Part shown: in pieces, positions 17,558 to 27,209 of the stretch | Numbering within the stretch: the first letter of the stretch is position 1 | How the letters are laid out: every line of letters begins with the position of its first letter | Assembly (NCBI GenBank): GCA_013297885.1 | Contig: JAAFIR010000022.1 | Coordinates: 1-64,000 of the forward strand | Length of the DNA stretch: 64,000 nucleotides | Direction of reading: 5' to 3' | Origin: Leptospirales bacterium | GTDB taxonomy: Bacteria; Spirochaetota; Leptospiria; Leptospirales; Leptospiraceae | The notes under the pieces: generated by a model | Databases searched by the model: none | What the model was told of the DNA's origin: nothing | The model's input: only the letters and a program-made list of their open reading frames with translations | Position numbers and translations under genes: made by a program

Positions 17558-18508
17558 TTATATTTCTAGTTCCATTCCTTCTCGTGCAAGTAAAATATTT
17601 AATGTTGAATTTGGAACATATTCATTATGCATTTTTGCTTCTTCATAAATATCAAAAACTTTTTCATCGTTATAAGCTGGTTCATGATGAGTTAAAACTA
17701 AATTTTTGATATTCCAATTTACAGCACAGTTCACAGCCATTGTATAAGATGTGTGACCCCAATCAAATTTTGCAAATGATTCATCCAAAGTATATTGAGC
17801 GTCTAAAACCATTATGTCCACACCATTAAAAAAACCACTCATAGATTTTATTAAGTCCATGTCGTCCCCAGTGAATTCAGCATCTGTAGCAAATATAAAT
17901 GATTTACCATTTTCAGTAAATTTATAAGCATAAGAACCACCTGGATGTTTCAGTGGGTAAAAATCAATAGTCATGTCTCCAAATTGAATTGGTTCACCAC
18001 GTTTAATTGTTGTAAATGATTTTGTAGAAGCTGTTCCATGAAATGGCATTGGAAAAAATTCTTTGACTTGTTGTTTAATGAGTCTATCTTCTAGATCAGG
18101 ATAAGGAGAATAAAAATTTACTTTATTTCCTGGAATATAAACTGGTTTGAAAAAAGGAAGTCCTTGGATATGATCCCAATGTGTATGTGTAAAAAAAAGT
18201 TCTAATTCACCTTTTCCTTTTCCAAGATCAGTGGCCATGAGTTCATCACCCATAACTCTTCCACCAGTTCCACAATCCACCATAAAAACTTTTCCAGTGC
18301 TAGAAGTAACTGAAATACAAGTAGTATCACCACCTGCAGTAAATTTTAAATGATCTGGTAAAGAATTAAAAAAATCATTAATTTCAGAATCACTAGACAA
18401 AATTTTACCTTTGCTTAATTGCAAGATATTCATAATCTTTTCTCTATATTGAGAATTTCTAAGTGGGGCAGAAATTGATCCCCTTGTTCCGTACAATTTA
18501 ATTTTCAC
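17558..18508 (-). CDS. MBL-fold metallo-hydrolase
   Basis: A 316-residue metallo-beta-lactamase fold protein. It begins MKIKLYGTRGSISAPLRNSQ and carries FTAGGDTTCISV, the metal motif HTHWDH (about residues 106-111) and later ATDAEFTGDD, with H-bearing LKHPGG and LTHHEPAY for the second metal site. The length and the GTRGS start resemble the PhnP/RNase Z-like branch, which hydrolyses phosphodiesters. The exact substrate is unknown. It is transcribed alone, divergent from the rhomboid gene with a 90-base gap that must hold both promoters. Confidence 0.85.
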   Translation of the reverse strand: MKIKLYGTRGSISAPLRNSQYREKIMNILQLSKGKILSSDSEINDFFNSLPDHLKFTAGGDTTCISVTSSTGKVFMVDCGTGGRVMGDELMATDLGKGKGELELFFTHTHWDHIQGLPFFKPVYIPGNKVNFYSPYPDLEDRLIKQQVKEFFPMPFHGTASTKSFTTIKRGEPIQFGDMTIDFYPLKHPGGSYAYKFTENGKSFIFATDAEFTGDDMDLIKSMSGFFNGVDIMVLDAQYTLDESFAKFDWGHTSYTMAVNCAVNWNIKNLVLTHHEPAYNDEKVFDIYEEAKMHNEYVPNSTLNILLAREGMELEI

Positions 18509-18598
18509 AGTTTGAAATCACACTTTTTTTTTAATTCTACACCAAATTAAAAACTAATTTCCTTTTTACAAGTTATATATAAAAAAGATTATGGTCTT

Positions 18599-19402
18599 AT
18601 GGGAAATACTTATTCCAGAATTAGTTTTGGTCCTCAAATCACTATCGGTATAAAACAAATAATTATTTTTACAAGCATAATTTTTGTAATTCAAACAATT
18701 TTAGAAATAAATAAAATTGGATTTTTAAAGTATTATTTTTCACTTTCTCTCATAAAAATTAAAGAATTCAATTTTTATCAATTTGTTTCATATGGTTTTT
18801 TACATGCTGATTTTTTTCATATTCTTTTTAATATGCTAAATTTATGGATGTTTGGCTCAGAAATTGAGAGATTATGGGCAAAAAAAGATATTTTTTATCT
18901 TTATTTTTTGTCAATTGTATTCGGTGGAGTCTTTTTTATTTTCAGTAATTTATTACAATTTACGAATGCTTATGTAATTGGTGCTTCTGGGGGTGTTTTT
19001 GGAGTTATGACTTGTTATACTTTCCTTTGGCCAAATCGTGAATTTCTTTTTTTTGGGGTAATACCTATAAAAGCTAAATATTTATTACCTTTAATTTTAT
19101 TTTTAGGGATTGTTTTAGATGCAGGAAAAACTTCCCATGCAGCTCATTTTGGTGGGATTTTTGCAGGGTTTTTATTTTTTCAATTAAAAACAAAATTTAG
19201 ATTTGATTTTAATTTTTCAATTTCTCGATATTTTCAAAAAAGAAAAATGCTTCGATACCAAGAAGAGATGTATAAAAAACAACATGTAAAAGAAACTGTT
19301 GACGAACTATTAGAAAAAATTTCTAAAAAAGGAATGAGTTCTCTCACAAAAAAAGAAAAAGAATTTTTAAAGGAAGCTTCTGATAAATACTACAACGAAT
19401 AA
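18599..19402 (+). CDS. Rhomboid-family intramembrane serine protease
   Basis: A 267-residue protein with about six membrane helices. Family signatures are in order: HADFFHILFNMLNLWMFG (N-half asparagine/histidine motif), VIGASGGVFGV with the catalytic serine near residue 130, and SHAAHFGGIFAGF with the catalytic histidine near residue 183. It cleaves membrane helices of client proteins. A charged C-terminal cytosolic tail (QKRKMLRYQEEMYKKQHVKE) follows. The 3' end overlaps the lipoate-ligase-like gene by about 20 bases. Confidence 0.92.
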   Translation: MGNTYSRISFGPQITIGIKQIIIFTSIIFVIQTILEINKIGFLKYYFSLSLIKIKEFNFYQFVSYGFLHADFFHILFNMLNLWMFGSEIERLWAKKDIFYLYFLSIVFGGVFFIFSNLLQFTNAYVIGASGGVFGVMTCYTFLWPNREFLFFGVIPIKAKYLLPLILFLGIVLDAGKTSHAAHFGGIFAGFLFFQLKTKFRFDFNFSISRYFQKRKMLRYQEEMYKKQHVKETVDELLEKISKKGMSSLTKKEKEFLKEASDKYYNE

Positions 19403-20225
19403 AAAAATTTTTGTATTTCAGCAGAATTCCATCCGGAATGTTTTTTTTAATTTAAGTTTAGAAGAATCTCTCGCTATTTGTTTAAACGAATCTGATTATT
19501 CTGCATTAATTAGAATTTGGCAAAATGAAAATAGTATCGTTCTTGGAATTTCAGACCAAGCTAAAAAAAATCTTTCAGAAGAAAAAATTATTCAGTTTCA
19601 AAATAAAATTCATAAACTAATCCAAACAAAAAAAAATATAAAAGATGAAATTTATATTTCAAGAAGAGCTTCAGGTGGTGGAACAGTTTTTCATGATTTG
19701 GAAAATAATTTAAACTATTCACTTTTTTTTTCTACAAAACAAAATCCTGAACTATATCCAGTAAAAGATTCCTATAAAATTTTACTTGGACTAATTCAAA
19801 ATTCTTTAAGCAAACAAAATATTATTTCTAACCAAGATGGAAAATCAGATATTACCATTTTAGAAAATTCTAGTATAAAAAAAATTTCTGGAAATGCTCA
19901 ATTTAGAAAAAAAGATTTTTTGGTTCAACATGGGACTTTGATTTTGAATTCAAAACTTTTCGATAAAGTTTCTTTAAACCTATCACATCCACCAGAAGAA
20001 CCTGATTACAGAAAAAATAGAACTCATAAAGATTTTTTAACTTCATTGCCAAGTGAATTTAGTATTCAAAAATTTCAGGAAGATATTTCTATTGAAGTGA
20101 AAAAATATTTGAATTCAAATGAAGAAAATTCAAAAGATATTTTGTTTTTAAAAAAAATACTTAAAAAAGCAGATGAGCTTTATAAAGAAAAATATACAAA
20201 CCTAGAATTTATTTTTTCTAGATAA
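19383..20225 (+). CDS. Lipoate--protein ligase family protein, non-canonical start
   Basis: The reading frame from 19383 gives about 280 residues with clear lipoyl-ligase motifs: FNLSLEESLAI (near residue 23), YISRRASGGGTVFHD (the RR-SGGG-V-HD lipoyl site), KISGNAQFRKKDFLVQHGTL and YRKNRTHKDFLTSL. It transfers lipoate or octanoate to carrier proteins. No ATG, GTG or TTG lies in frame upstream of these motifs; the TTG at 19698 would cut off the active site. An AGGAAG sequence (19372-19377) sits 5 bases before ATA 19383, and CTG 19380 is the only other near-start. The ATA start is an inference; a sequencing error is the alternative. Confidence 0.75.
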   Translation: MNTTTNKKIFVFQQNSIRNVFFNLSLEESLAICLNESDYSALIRIWQNENSIVLGISDQAKKNLSEEKIIQFQNKIHKLIQTKKNIKDEIYISRRASGGGTVFHDLENNLNYSLFFSTKQNPELYPVKDSYKILLGLIQNSLSKQNIISNQDGKSDITILENSSIKKISGNAQFRKKDFLVQHGTLILNSKLFDKVSLNLSHPPEEPDYRKNRTHKDFLTSLPSEFSIQKFQEDISIEVKKYLNSNEENSKDILFLKKILKKADELYKEKYTNLEFIFSR

Positions 20226-20255
20226 AATGGGCTATATTTCAAGCCCAAAAAAAAA

Positions 20256-20519
20256 TTAGTCAGCTTTTAACTCTTTATGACTTGCACCTGATTCATCAAG
20301 GCATTTTCCTTTACAAGAACCTGAATTACCAGTTACATTTCCACATTTGCTTCCTTTTGCTGCTTCACAAACTGCTTTAGCTTTTTTTTCTACTGAAGCA
20401 CCAGTTCCGTTGATACAAACTTTAACTCCATCTCCATCTGAGAAATTAAAACATTTTGCACTTAGATTCATACTAACTGCTAAAAATAAACTTACAACTA
20501 AAATTGATAATTTTTTCAA
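20256..20519 (-). CDS. Small secreted cysteine-rich protein
   Basis: The start chosen is TTG 20519, seven bases after a strong AAGGAG site; a longer ORF from 20573 lacks such a site. It gives 87 residues: a signal peptide (LKKLSILVVSLFLAVSMNLS, then AKC) and a mature part of about 65 residues with seven or so cysteines (KCFNFSDGDGVKVCINGTG, VCEAAKGSKC, CKGKC). The cysteines suggest disulfide bonding outside the cytoplasm. No family is recognised. It is transcribed alone. Confidence 0.7.
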   Translation of the reverse strand: MKKLSILVVSLFLAVSMNLSAKCFNFSDGDGVKVCINGTGASVEKKAKAVCEAAKGSKCGNVTGNSGSCKGKCLDESGASHKELKAD

Positions 20520-20689
20520 AATATACTCCTTAAGTAATTTGAGGTAATTATATATTTCTAAACGAAATAGCAAGAATTTTTTAAATTGTATACTTTAAAT
20601 TATTTCTTGAAAATAATTCTTTTTTAGGAATTTTCCTAATTTTTATTTAAAAGATATTGCTGATAAATTTATTTTGTTATTTTTTATGG

Positions 20690-20825
20690 AAAATTTTTTT
20701 ATGTGAAATTTATATTTTATGAAAAAAATTTTTAAATAACCACATAAAAAAAACGGGCTTTCCTCTTTTGTCAAAATTTTTTATTCAAAAAATTTTGACA
20801 CCGAGTCAATCCCTTTTTCTAGTGT
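20690..20825 (-). repeat. Two-hairpin element, degenerate copy
   Basis: Minus strand: GGGATTGACTCGG, hairpin 1 (TGTCAAAATTTTTT...AAAATTTTGACA), AAAGAGGAAAGCCCG, hairpin 2 (TTTTTTATGTG...CACATAAAAAA). At the base of hairpin 1, CTC pairs with GAG where other copies have AGC/GCT or AAC/GTT. The outer closing strands are lost. Confidence 0.65.
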
Positions 20826-20863
20826 TTAGAGAATTGGGGTGTAAATCATTAACTAGTTCAACT

Positions 20864-20971
20864 TCATAAATAATTTTGATTATTGAAAAATAGAAGAAAT
20901 ACTACCATACTTACAGCTACTTGCACAAAAGTAGTAATAATCAACACACTAGCTTCTAGTTTTATGCTCAT
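20864..20971 (-). CDS. Possible 35-residue membrane peptide
   Basis: MSIKLEASVLIITTFVQVAV then SMVVFLLFFNNQNYL: one clear transmembrane helix. It lies in the same frame as the small ORF at 21005-21160, separated from it by two stop codons, so the two may be remains of one broken gene. No good ribosome binding site. Low confidence. Confidence 0.25.
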   Translation of the reverse strand: MSIKLEASVLIITTFVQVAVSMVVFLLFFNNQNYL

Positions 20972-21004
20972 GACATCTTATAATGGAAGTAATTTTCGTA
21001 TTTG

Positions 21005-21160
21005 CTATTTCAAGAAAGTAATTTGTAAAATCCAGAAAAAAGTAGATGAAAGGAGTGGGTAAACTATAAAACCTGTTTTTTTAATTGTATCAATTTCTTG
21101 GAACTTTGTACAAAACGAAAATGCAAATGTTAGTATTATTAAAATTATTTTATTATTCAT
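21005..21160 (-). CDS. Possible 51-residue lipoprotein
   Basis: MNNKIILIILTFAFSFC gives a lipoprotein signal with cysteine at residue 17, followed by TKFQEIDTIKKTG and a second hydrophobic stretch VYPLLSSTFFWILQITF. The ribosome binding site is weak. It may be real or the 5' part of a decayed membrane gene that continues at 20971. Confidence 0.35.
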   Translation of the reverse strand: MNNKIILIILTFAFSFCTKFQEIDTIKKTGFIVYPLLSSTFFWILQITFLK

Positions 21161-21257
21161 TTTTCTTAAATTTTCTTTTGAAAATTAAATCAAGTTATTT
21201 CTTTGAGAATAATCAAGGAAAACATTAGTTAGTGAAATAGAGGAATTTTTCATTACT

Positions 21258-21420
21258 AGCGAAAACGATCGAAGCGTTATCATAAAATTTCGTGGTATGA
21301 TTTTTTACTTTCAAGAAGAATGAAGGAAATTTTATGATAGAAGCTGAGAGCGTGTTTTTTTTGTATGATTTAACTTAAAAATTTTGAATAATAATTTTAT
21401 TCATACAAAAAAATTCGCCC
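21258..21420 (+). repeat. Two-hairpin element, full copy 3
   Basis: AGCGAAAACGATCGAAGCG, hairpin 1 (TTATCATAAAATTTC...GAAATTTTATGATA), GAAGCTGAGAGCGTG, hairpin 2 (TTTTTTTTGTATGA...TTCATACAAAAAAA), TTCGCCC. The ends pair as GCGAA/TTCGC, and AGC/GCT at the base of hairpin 1. It lies 94 bases before the DUF445 gene, so it could be in its 5' leader. Confidence 0.88.
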
Positions 21421-21513
21421 GACCTAACATTCTAAATTTTTAATTCTACATTTACCTAACTACTTGATTTAAAATGAATTTTAAAAATCTTAGTAAGATT
21501 ACAAAATTAAAAA

Positions 21514-22683
21514 GTGAGAACATACTTGAGCTTAAAAGACGAAATCATTCCACAAAAAACTCCTTATCGCAAAAGACAAATTTTTTCAATCATGTTACTT
21601 TGGTTAGCCGGTGGCTCGTTTGTATTATTAGAATTTGGATTTGTTTTAAAAGACAAAGAAATTTTAAAATTAATTTTGTTGTCAGGGTTTGAAGGTGGAT
21701 TTGTAGGTGGGCTTTGTGATTGGTTTGCGGTTTGGAAAACTTATAACGCTATTGAAAAAGATTCACTTACTGTGGCTGATGAAATTGGAGAATGGGTTGC
21801 GTCTGATTTATTAAACCAAGAAACCCTAAAAAGCCAATTGAACATGATTTTAGATTCTGAAGAAACCTCTGAAGAAATTTATAAACTTTTAGATACTTAT
21901 TTTGATACACAAGATTCAGCAAAAGAAGTTTTGAGAACTCTTTGGGGTAAACTCGAAAAACAAGTTATTGAGTACATCGTACACTATCAATTTTCTTTGG
22001 AAGAAATGTCTTTAATCAATTCAGCAACTAAAGATACTGTGATAATTGATACAGTTAAAGTTTGTATTGGTGGAGCTATTATAAAAGTTTCAGAAGAGCA
22101 AGAATTTAAAGATTTTGTAAAAAAACTTTTAGATGGTCAAAATATGATGACTAAAATTTTAACTTCCATGATAAATATTCCAGACATCATTAAAGGTTTT
22201 GGAGAAAAATTAAGATCAGAAAATAAAGATCAAAAATTTAATGAAAATGAAGAATTTTTAAATGAACTTTTAAATTTATTAACTTTAAGTGCAGATAAAT
22301 ACATTTTATCTTGGCAAGAATTATCTGTTGAGAAAAAAACTGAAGCTGTAAATGCTTTGATTTTTCAATTACGTGAAGCCTGTCTTGAAATTTTTAGTAA
22401 ATTTATTATCCAACATAAAAACACAATACGTGCATCTAAAACTTTAAGAAACTATGCACCAGTTAGAGAATTTTTTGAATTTATCCAACTTAGAATTGAT
22501 GATAGAATTTCTAGACTTATTGGAACAAAAATTTCTGAAAGATTAAAAAGCCAAGACCCAAAAGATTTTAGAACAAACTTGGAATGGAAAACCAGAAATA
22601 TTTTGGAAAATATTCGCATCAATGGAACCTTGCTTGGTTTTGCAATTGGATTTGTTTTAGGTTTTATAAAAGCCTATTATTAG
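21514..22683 (+). CDS. DUF445 family membrane protein
   Basis: A 389-residue protein with two N-terminal hydrophobic segments (residues 25-65), the family signature GFEGGFVGGLCDWFAVWKTY, a long helical middle and a C-terminal membrane helix (TLLGFAIGFVLGFIKAYY). DUF445 (YheB/YjiN-like) proteins are membrane anchored with a helical periplasmic or cytoplasmic domain; their role is not established. GTG 21514 is the longest plausible start; TTG 21526 and ATG 21592 are alternatives and no clear ribosome binding site decides. The helicase gene follows at once. Confidence 0.85.
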   Translation: MRTYLSLKDEIIPQKTPYRKRQIFSIMLLWLAGGSFVLLEFGFVLKDKEILKLILLSGFEGGFVGGLCDWFAVWKTYNAIEKDSLTVADEIGEWVASDLLNQETLKSQLNMILDSEETSEEIYKLLDTYFDTQDSAKEVLRTLWGKLEKQVIEYIVHYQFSLEEMSLINSATKDTVIIDTVKVCIGGAIIKVSEEQEFKDFVKKLLDGQNMMTKILTSMINIPDIIKGFGEKLRSENKDQKFNENEEFLNELLNLLTLSADKYILSWQELSVEKKTEAVNALIFQLREACLEIFSKFIIQHKNTIRASKTLRNYAPVREFFEFIQLRIDDRISRLIGTKISERLKSQDPKDFRTNLEWKTRNILENIRINGTLLGFAIGFVLGFIKAYY

Positions 22684-22685
22684 TT

Positions 22686-24488
22686 TTGAAAGATTATTTT
22701 AAAAATTTAATTCTTGGTTTAGATTTTGAAAAAGAATTTGAAGAAAATGAATACTTAAAATTAATTAAAGAAAAAAATCCTAGAGAAAGAGTTAACCTAG
22801 GAACTTGTTGGTATCCAGTTTTAATTGAATCTGTTAATGAAAAACCAAACTTTACTGAGATCGAAATTCTATTTGAAACATTGGACAAACCACATCAATT
22901 TAGAAAAGGAAATTCAGTTTTTATCTTTCAAGAAGAAAGAAGAATTTCCGCTAGTATTTTAAAAATTAAAGAAAAGATGATGAATTTAATTTTGGATGAT
23001 GAAATCCCAGACTGGATTTATGATGGAAAAATTGGTATTGATCTTGGGATTAATTCCAATTCATACAACCAAATTAAAGACTCACTTAGAATATTAGAAA
23101 ATTCTAATATTGAAGAAGTAAAAACTTTAAGAGATGTAGTTCTTGGTTTGAAAGAAAATTATTTAATCAAGATGGATTTTGAAAAATCTGAAAAATTAAA
23201 TGAAGCTCAAAATTTTGCATTGGAAAATTCTATAAAATCCAAATACATTTCTTTGATCAAAGGTCCTCCAGGAACCGGAAAAACTAGCACAATCATTGAG
23301 CTTACCAAAAAAATTTTAGAAACTGAAAAACAAATTTTTATAACTGCTCCAACAAATTTTGCCATTGATCTGATTTGTGAAAAATTGGAGTCAGAAAAAA
23401 TTCCTTTTTTGAGAATTGGAAATCCAAGTAAAATTTCTGATTCAATTTTAAAACATACGCTAGATGAAAAATCAAAATTCAATTTAGTATTAAAAAAATT
23501 AAATGAAGATTTAGAAAAAATTTCAAATAAAGCTAATAAATTTATTCGTAATTTTGACAAAGTTGCTAGAACCGAAAGAAAAAATCTCCGTGTTGAAATG
23601 ACTGAATTAAAAAAACTAATTCGTGAAGAAGAAAAAAAATTTGCTTTAGAAAAAAAAGCTGAAGCAAAAGTGATTTTGTCCACAATTGTTTCTTTAAAAA
23701 ATTCTTTTTTAAAAAATGAAATTTTTAGCACAAGTATTTTAGATGAAGCTAGCCAAAGTTTAGAAGCTTATTCACTCGCTGTTGTATCTAATTCAAAAAA
23801 AATCATTTTTGTGGGAGATGAAAAACAACTTCCTCCTATTTTAAAATCAGACAAAGCAAAAAGTTTGGGACAAGAAATTTCACTTTTTGAAAAATTGATT
23901 GATAGTGGAAATAAAACAATTCCAATTTCAGAACTAAACATTCAATACAGAATGTATCCAAACCAAATTGAATATTCCAACTCTATTTTTTATGATTCAA
24001 AATTAATTTCTTTTAAAAAAGAATTAAGTCCAGAAAGAATCCAATTTATTGATTTAATTGGATTTGATTCTGAAGAAGAAAATTTTTCTAGTTTCCAAAA
24101 TTCAAAAGAAGCTGAATTTATCTTTCAATTTATAGAAAAAAATTTAAAAAATGAATTTATTACAATTATTTCTCCTTACTCTGCTCAAATTGATTTATTA
24201 ACAAAAATGAATGTTTCAGAAAAAATTTCTATTCACACTATTGATTCTTTTCAAGGAAGAGAAGCGGATAATATAATTTTATCTCTAGTTCGTTCTAATG
24301 AAAATTTTGAAATTGGTTTTTTATCTGAACTAAGAAGGATGAATGTCGCTCTTACTCGTGCAAAAGAAAAATTAACTCTTTTTGGGGATTCACTTACTTT
24401 ATCTTCAAATCCATTTTTTGAAAATTTACTAGAATTTATCAAAAATAATGGAACTTATTTATCAGTTTGGGATTTAGAGTCTTCTTAA
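22686..24488 (+). CDS. Superfamily 1 helicase (IGHMBP2/DNA2-like)
   Basis: About 600 residues from TTG 22686, directly after the DUF445 stop. An earlier in-frame ATG (22584) would add 34 residues encoded inside the preceding gene and is unlikely. An N-terminal beta-barrel-like region is followed by Walker A IKGPPGTGKTSTI, motif Ia ITAPTNFAIDLI, Walker B region SILDEASQSLEA, motif III VGDEKQLPP, motif IV QYRM, motif V IDSFQGREADNIILSLVR and motif VI NVALTRAKEKLTLFGD. These are the marks of the UPF1/IGHMBP2 group, 5'-3' helicases on RNA or DNA. A long Lys/Glu-rich coiled segment separates motifs Ia and II. Confidence 0.9.
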   Translation: MKDYFKNLILGLDFEKEFEENEYLKLIKEKNPRERVNLGTCWYPVLIESVNEKPNFTEIEILFETLDKPHQFRKGNSVFIFQEERRISASILKIKEKMMNLILDDEIPDWIYDGKIGIDLGINSNSYNQIKDSLRILENSNIEEVKTLRDVVLGLKENYLIKMDFEKSEKLNEAQNFALENSIKSKYISLIKGPPGTGKTSTIIELTKKILETEKQIFITAPTNFAIDLICEKLESEKIPFLRIGNPSKISDSILKHTLDEKSKFNLVLKKLNEDLEKISNKANKFIRNFDKVARTERKNLRVEMTELKKLIREEEKKFALEKKAEAKVILSTIVSLKNSFLKNEIFSTSILDEASQSLEAYSLAVVSNSKKIIFVGDEKQLPPILKSDKAKSLGQEISLFEKLIDSGNKTIPISELNIQYRMYPNQIEYSNSIFYDSKLISFKKELSPERIQFIDLIGFDSEEENFSSFQNSKEAEFIFQFIEKNLKNEFITIISPYSAQIDLLTKMNVSEKISIHTIDSFQGREADNIILSLVRSNENFEIGFLSELRRMNVALTRAKEKLTLFGDSLTLSSNPFFENLLEFIKNNGTYLSVWDLESS

Positions 24489-24536
24489 AAAGTAAATTTA
24501 TTATTTATTTGAATTTAAAAAAAAGTTTTGAATACT

Positions 24537-24650
24537 AGCGATAGAGATACAAAAGGTTGCTTAGCAAGCCCAAGTCCCTTGGGCGAAACCCTTTTGTAGC
24601 TCGGTCTTTTATTTACTATCGTTTAACGATAGCAAATAAAAGAATCGCCC
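24537..24650 (+). repeat. Two-hairpin element, full copy 4 (subtype B)
   Basis: GCGAT, AGAGAT, hairpin 1 (ACAAAAGG...CCCTTTTGT), AGCTCGG, hairpin 2 (TCTTTTATTT...AAATAAAAGA with inner ACTATCG/CGATAG), ATCGCCC. The ends pair as GCGAT/ATCGC. It lies between convergent genes. Confidence 0.88.
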
Positions 24651-24670
24651 AAAAAAATCAAAAAAAGAAA

Positions 24671-25387
24671 TTAATTTTCTCCCAGTTCTCTTTTAAATTG
24701 GTAAATTTGAAAATCTTCACCTTCAGGAATCAGTTGTGGTTTCCATTTATTTGGAATTTCAGCCGCTAAAGATAATCTATTTAAATAATCTTCTTTTGAA
24801 ATTTCATAAGCACCAAGATTCCAAGTAATTTCATTTAATTGTTGTGTATCGAATAATGTAAATCCGTCACGGTATAAAGATTCAAAAAGATATGTAAGTG
24901 CAACTTTTCCTGCATCTGGTTCAAATGAAAACATACTTTCACCAGCAAAAAATTTACCAATTGCAACCCCATAAACTCCGCCAACTAATTCACCATTTTC
25001 TTTCCAAGCTTCGAATGAATGTGCATAACCTTTTTTGTGAAATTCAGTATAACCTTTTATGAATCCATCAGTGATCCAAGTGAGTTCATTTTTTCGATAA
25101 GAGCAACCTCGCATCACACCTTCAAAATCTTTGTTCACTGTGATTTTATATACTTGTTTTCTAATTTTCTTTTTTGTAGTTTTAGAAATATGAAGACCAT
25201 CAATATCAAAAATGGCTCTTGGTTGTAAACAATACCATCGAATCGGACTTTGTGACCAAGGAAAAATTCCATGAGTGTATGCATAAAATAATCTTTCAGG
25301 TGAAAAATCTCCACCAATTGCAATTAGATCATCTACTTTACGAATTGGGTCTCCGAAAAATTTATAAAAATCTTGAATGCCACTCAT
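24671..25387 (-). CDS. aat: Leucyl/phenylalanyl-tRNA--protein transferase
   Basis: A 238-residue N-end rule enzyme that adds Leu or Phe to proteins with N-terminal Lys or Arg, marking them for ClpS/ClpAP. Family motifs: [68 protein letters not shown] and [16 protein letters not shown]. Length is normal. The start overlaps the stop of the CapA-like gene by 4 bases (ATGA), forming a two-gene operon. Confidence 0.95.
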   Translation of the reverse strand: MSGIQDFYKFFGDPIRKVDDLIAIGGDFSPERLFYAYTHGIFPWSQSPIRWYCLQPRAIFDIDGLHISKTTKKKIRKQVYKITVNKDFEGVMRGCSYRKNELTWITDGFIKGYTEFHKKGYAHSFEAWKENGELVGGVYGVAIGKFFAGESMFSFEPDAGKVALTYLFESLYRDGFTLFDTQQLNEITWNLGAYEISKEDYLNRLSLAAEIPNKWKPQLIPEGEDFQIYQFKRELGEN

Positions 25388-26508
25388 TTAATTGAATTAT
25401 TCTTTAAGTGGGAATTTGTGTCTAGCCAAAATTCTTGCATTAATTTCATAGCTCTATTTGTTAGTTTTATTTCTTTATCATTATTTAAATAATCTTCTAT
25501 TGGTAAAATTAAATAATCTGTTGATAAATTTTGGTTGTAGACATAAACAAATACTGGAATAAAATTTATATCTTCAATTTGAAATTCGTCCTGCCCATAT
25601 AATGATACCAATTTTGTAACTGTAAAATTAAATATAATTCCTCCATTTGTATATCTTTTAATTTGAGCTGATACAAAATTACCTAGTGAATAAATCACTA
25701 ATCTTTTTTTTAATACACCAAATTTGTCTTTAATTGATTTATGTTCATATGGTTGAATTACATGGGGATGACCACCGAGTACGATATCTGCTCCTTCGTT
25801 AAAGGCTAAATCCACAAATTCTTTTTGGTAAACATCTGGAAACCGAACATACTCTGGACCAAAATGATAATAAACAATTATCAAATCTACTTTTTCTTTC
25901 TGGATAAGAGAAAAATCTTCCATAATCTTTTTTCTATCAATTAGATTTACAACTTTTCCTTTTGGAATTTGAATCCCGTTAGTACTGTATGTATATGATA
26001 ATAAAACAAATCTTATTTTATTTTTTGTAAAATATAAAATTCTATTTTTTTGAAACTCTTCCTCGTTACGGTAAGTTCCTGTATGTAAAATTTTTAAATC
26101 ATCCAATACATCTAATGTGTGATCAATTCCAACACTTCCTTTATCTACAGAGTGATTATTGGATGTTGTGAGTAAATTAAATCCAGCATTTCTTAATGAT
26201 GTTCCAAGTTCATCAGGTGCACCAAATGTTGGGTAACCACTAAATTTTTTTGGATCTCCTGGAAATGGTGTTTCCAAATTTCCAATTACAAAATCTGCTT
26301 TTTTTAAAATTGGTTTGATTAATTCAAAAACAGGTTCGTAATTATAACAAAAGCAATTTCTTTTAAATGCTGAATCAATTTGAGTTTGGTGAGACATGAT
26401 ATCTCCGACAGTTGAAAATTTCACTTTATCTTCAGAAATAAATTTTGTAAGTTTACGTTGAAGCGTGGAACAATTCATAATTAATAAAAATAAGAAAAAA
26501 AATTTCAT
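25384..26508 (-). CDS. CapA-family (PGA_cap) lipoprotein
   Basis: A 374-residue protein with a lipoprotein-like signal ([12 protein letters not shown], cysteine at residue 13). The body matches the PGA_cap metallophosphatase-like domain: [51 protein letters not shown] and [14 protein letters not shown]. The conserved D, N and H residues fit a metal site. Relatives take part in poly-gamma-glutamate capsule making, but many CapA-like proteins stand alone with unknown roles. It is the first gene of an operon with aat. Confidence 0.88.
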   Translation of the reverse strand: MKFFFLFLLIMNCSTLQRKLTKFISEDKVKFSTVGDIMSHQTQIDSAFKRNCFCYNYEPVFELIKPILKKADFVIGNLETPFPGDPKKFSGYPTFGAPDELGTSLRNAGFNLLTTSNNHSVDKGSVGIDHTLDVLDDLKILHTGTYRNEEEFQKNRILYFTKNKIRFVLLSYTYSTNGIQIPKGKVVNLIDRKKIMEDFSLIQKEKVDLIIVYYHFGPEYVRFPDVYQKEFVDLAFNEGADIVLGGHPHVIQPYEHKSIKDKFGVLKKRLVIYSLGNFVSAQIKRYTNGGIIFNFTVTKLVSLYGQDEFQIEDINFIPVFVYVYNQNLSTDYLILPIEDYLNNDKEIKLTNRAMKLMQEFWLDTNSHLKNNSIK

Positions 26509-26909
26509 TCAAAATAAGTCTTTAAAGTGTAAATTATTTATTCAAGTCAAATTTAATTCACTTTTTAAAGAATTCACTTTAAAATTTTAATATTAAATAA
26601 ATAATTCTAAAAGGAATAAAATTTTTAATTATCACTGATAAATCTTTTTTATCACCAAGTTTTGATTTTGTTTTGCTCTTTTAAATTAATTTCTTCAGTT
26701 AAGAAGTTTATTAGGAACTGCTAATATTTATTTTTCTAAAATGTAAGTTTTTTTTGTCAAGTAGATTGAGAAAAAAAATAGAAATTTAAAATTAATATAT
26801 TTTATTTTGTTTAAAAAATTATATTATCTAAGATTTTTCTGAAAATTAATATTGATTAATTTAAGCTTTACCTAATATTTGTTTTAGCTAAGTTTTCTTT
26901 GAGGTCTGA
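26509..26909. other. AT-rich divergent regulatory region
   Basis: About 400 bases between the divergent CapA-like gene and the ArsR regulator. I see no coding region and no two-hairpin element. The ribosome binding site GAGG (26900-26903) for the ArsR gene lies at the right end. Both promoters must be here, but the extreme A+T makes -10 calls unreliable. Confidence 0.5.
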
Positions 26910-27209
26910 ATGAGTAAGTTAAAAATAGAATTAAATAAAAAGCAATTGGAAAATTCTGTTAAAGTTCTTCAAGGAATTTCGCACCCTGTTCGCTTGACTA
27001 TTTTAAATGCCCTTACAAAAGAAGAACTTTCAGTTAATGATTTGTCAAATTTAGCTTCTGTAAGCCAATCTGTAACATCTCAACACCTAGGTAAAATGAA
27101 AGATTCAGGAATTTTGGAAAGTAGAAAAGAATCAAATAAAGTTTTTTATTACATCAAAGATCCAAAATACAAGGATTTAATTAAACAAATTACAAAACTA
27201 TTTAATTAA
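26910..27209 (+). CDS. ArsR-family winged-helix regulator
   Basis: A 99-residue protein: a dimer helix, ISHPVRLTILNAL (the HPVR helix), recognition helix SVNDLSNLASVSQSVTSQHL and wing ILESRKESNKVFYYIKD. The usual ELCVC metal motif is absent, so it senses through other residues or by redox or small-molecule binding. It converges on feoB with a 12-base overlap of the 3' ends, so antisense effects on the feoAB message are possible. Confidence 0.88.
   Translation: MSKLKIELNKKQLENSVKVLQGISHPVRLTILNALTKEELSVNDLSNLASVSQSVTSQHLGKMKDSGILESRKESNKVFYYIKDPKYKDLIKQITKLFN

Noticed and set aside
20226-20255. GGGCT...AGCCC hairpin after the lipoate-ligase-like gene
   Set aside because: Followed by A rather than T on the plus strand, and not followed by T on the minus strand, so it does not fit an intrinsic terminator.
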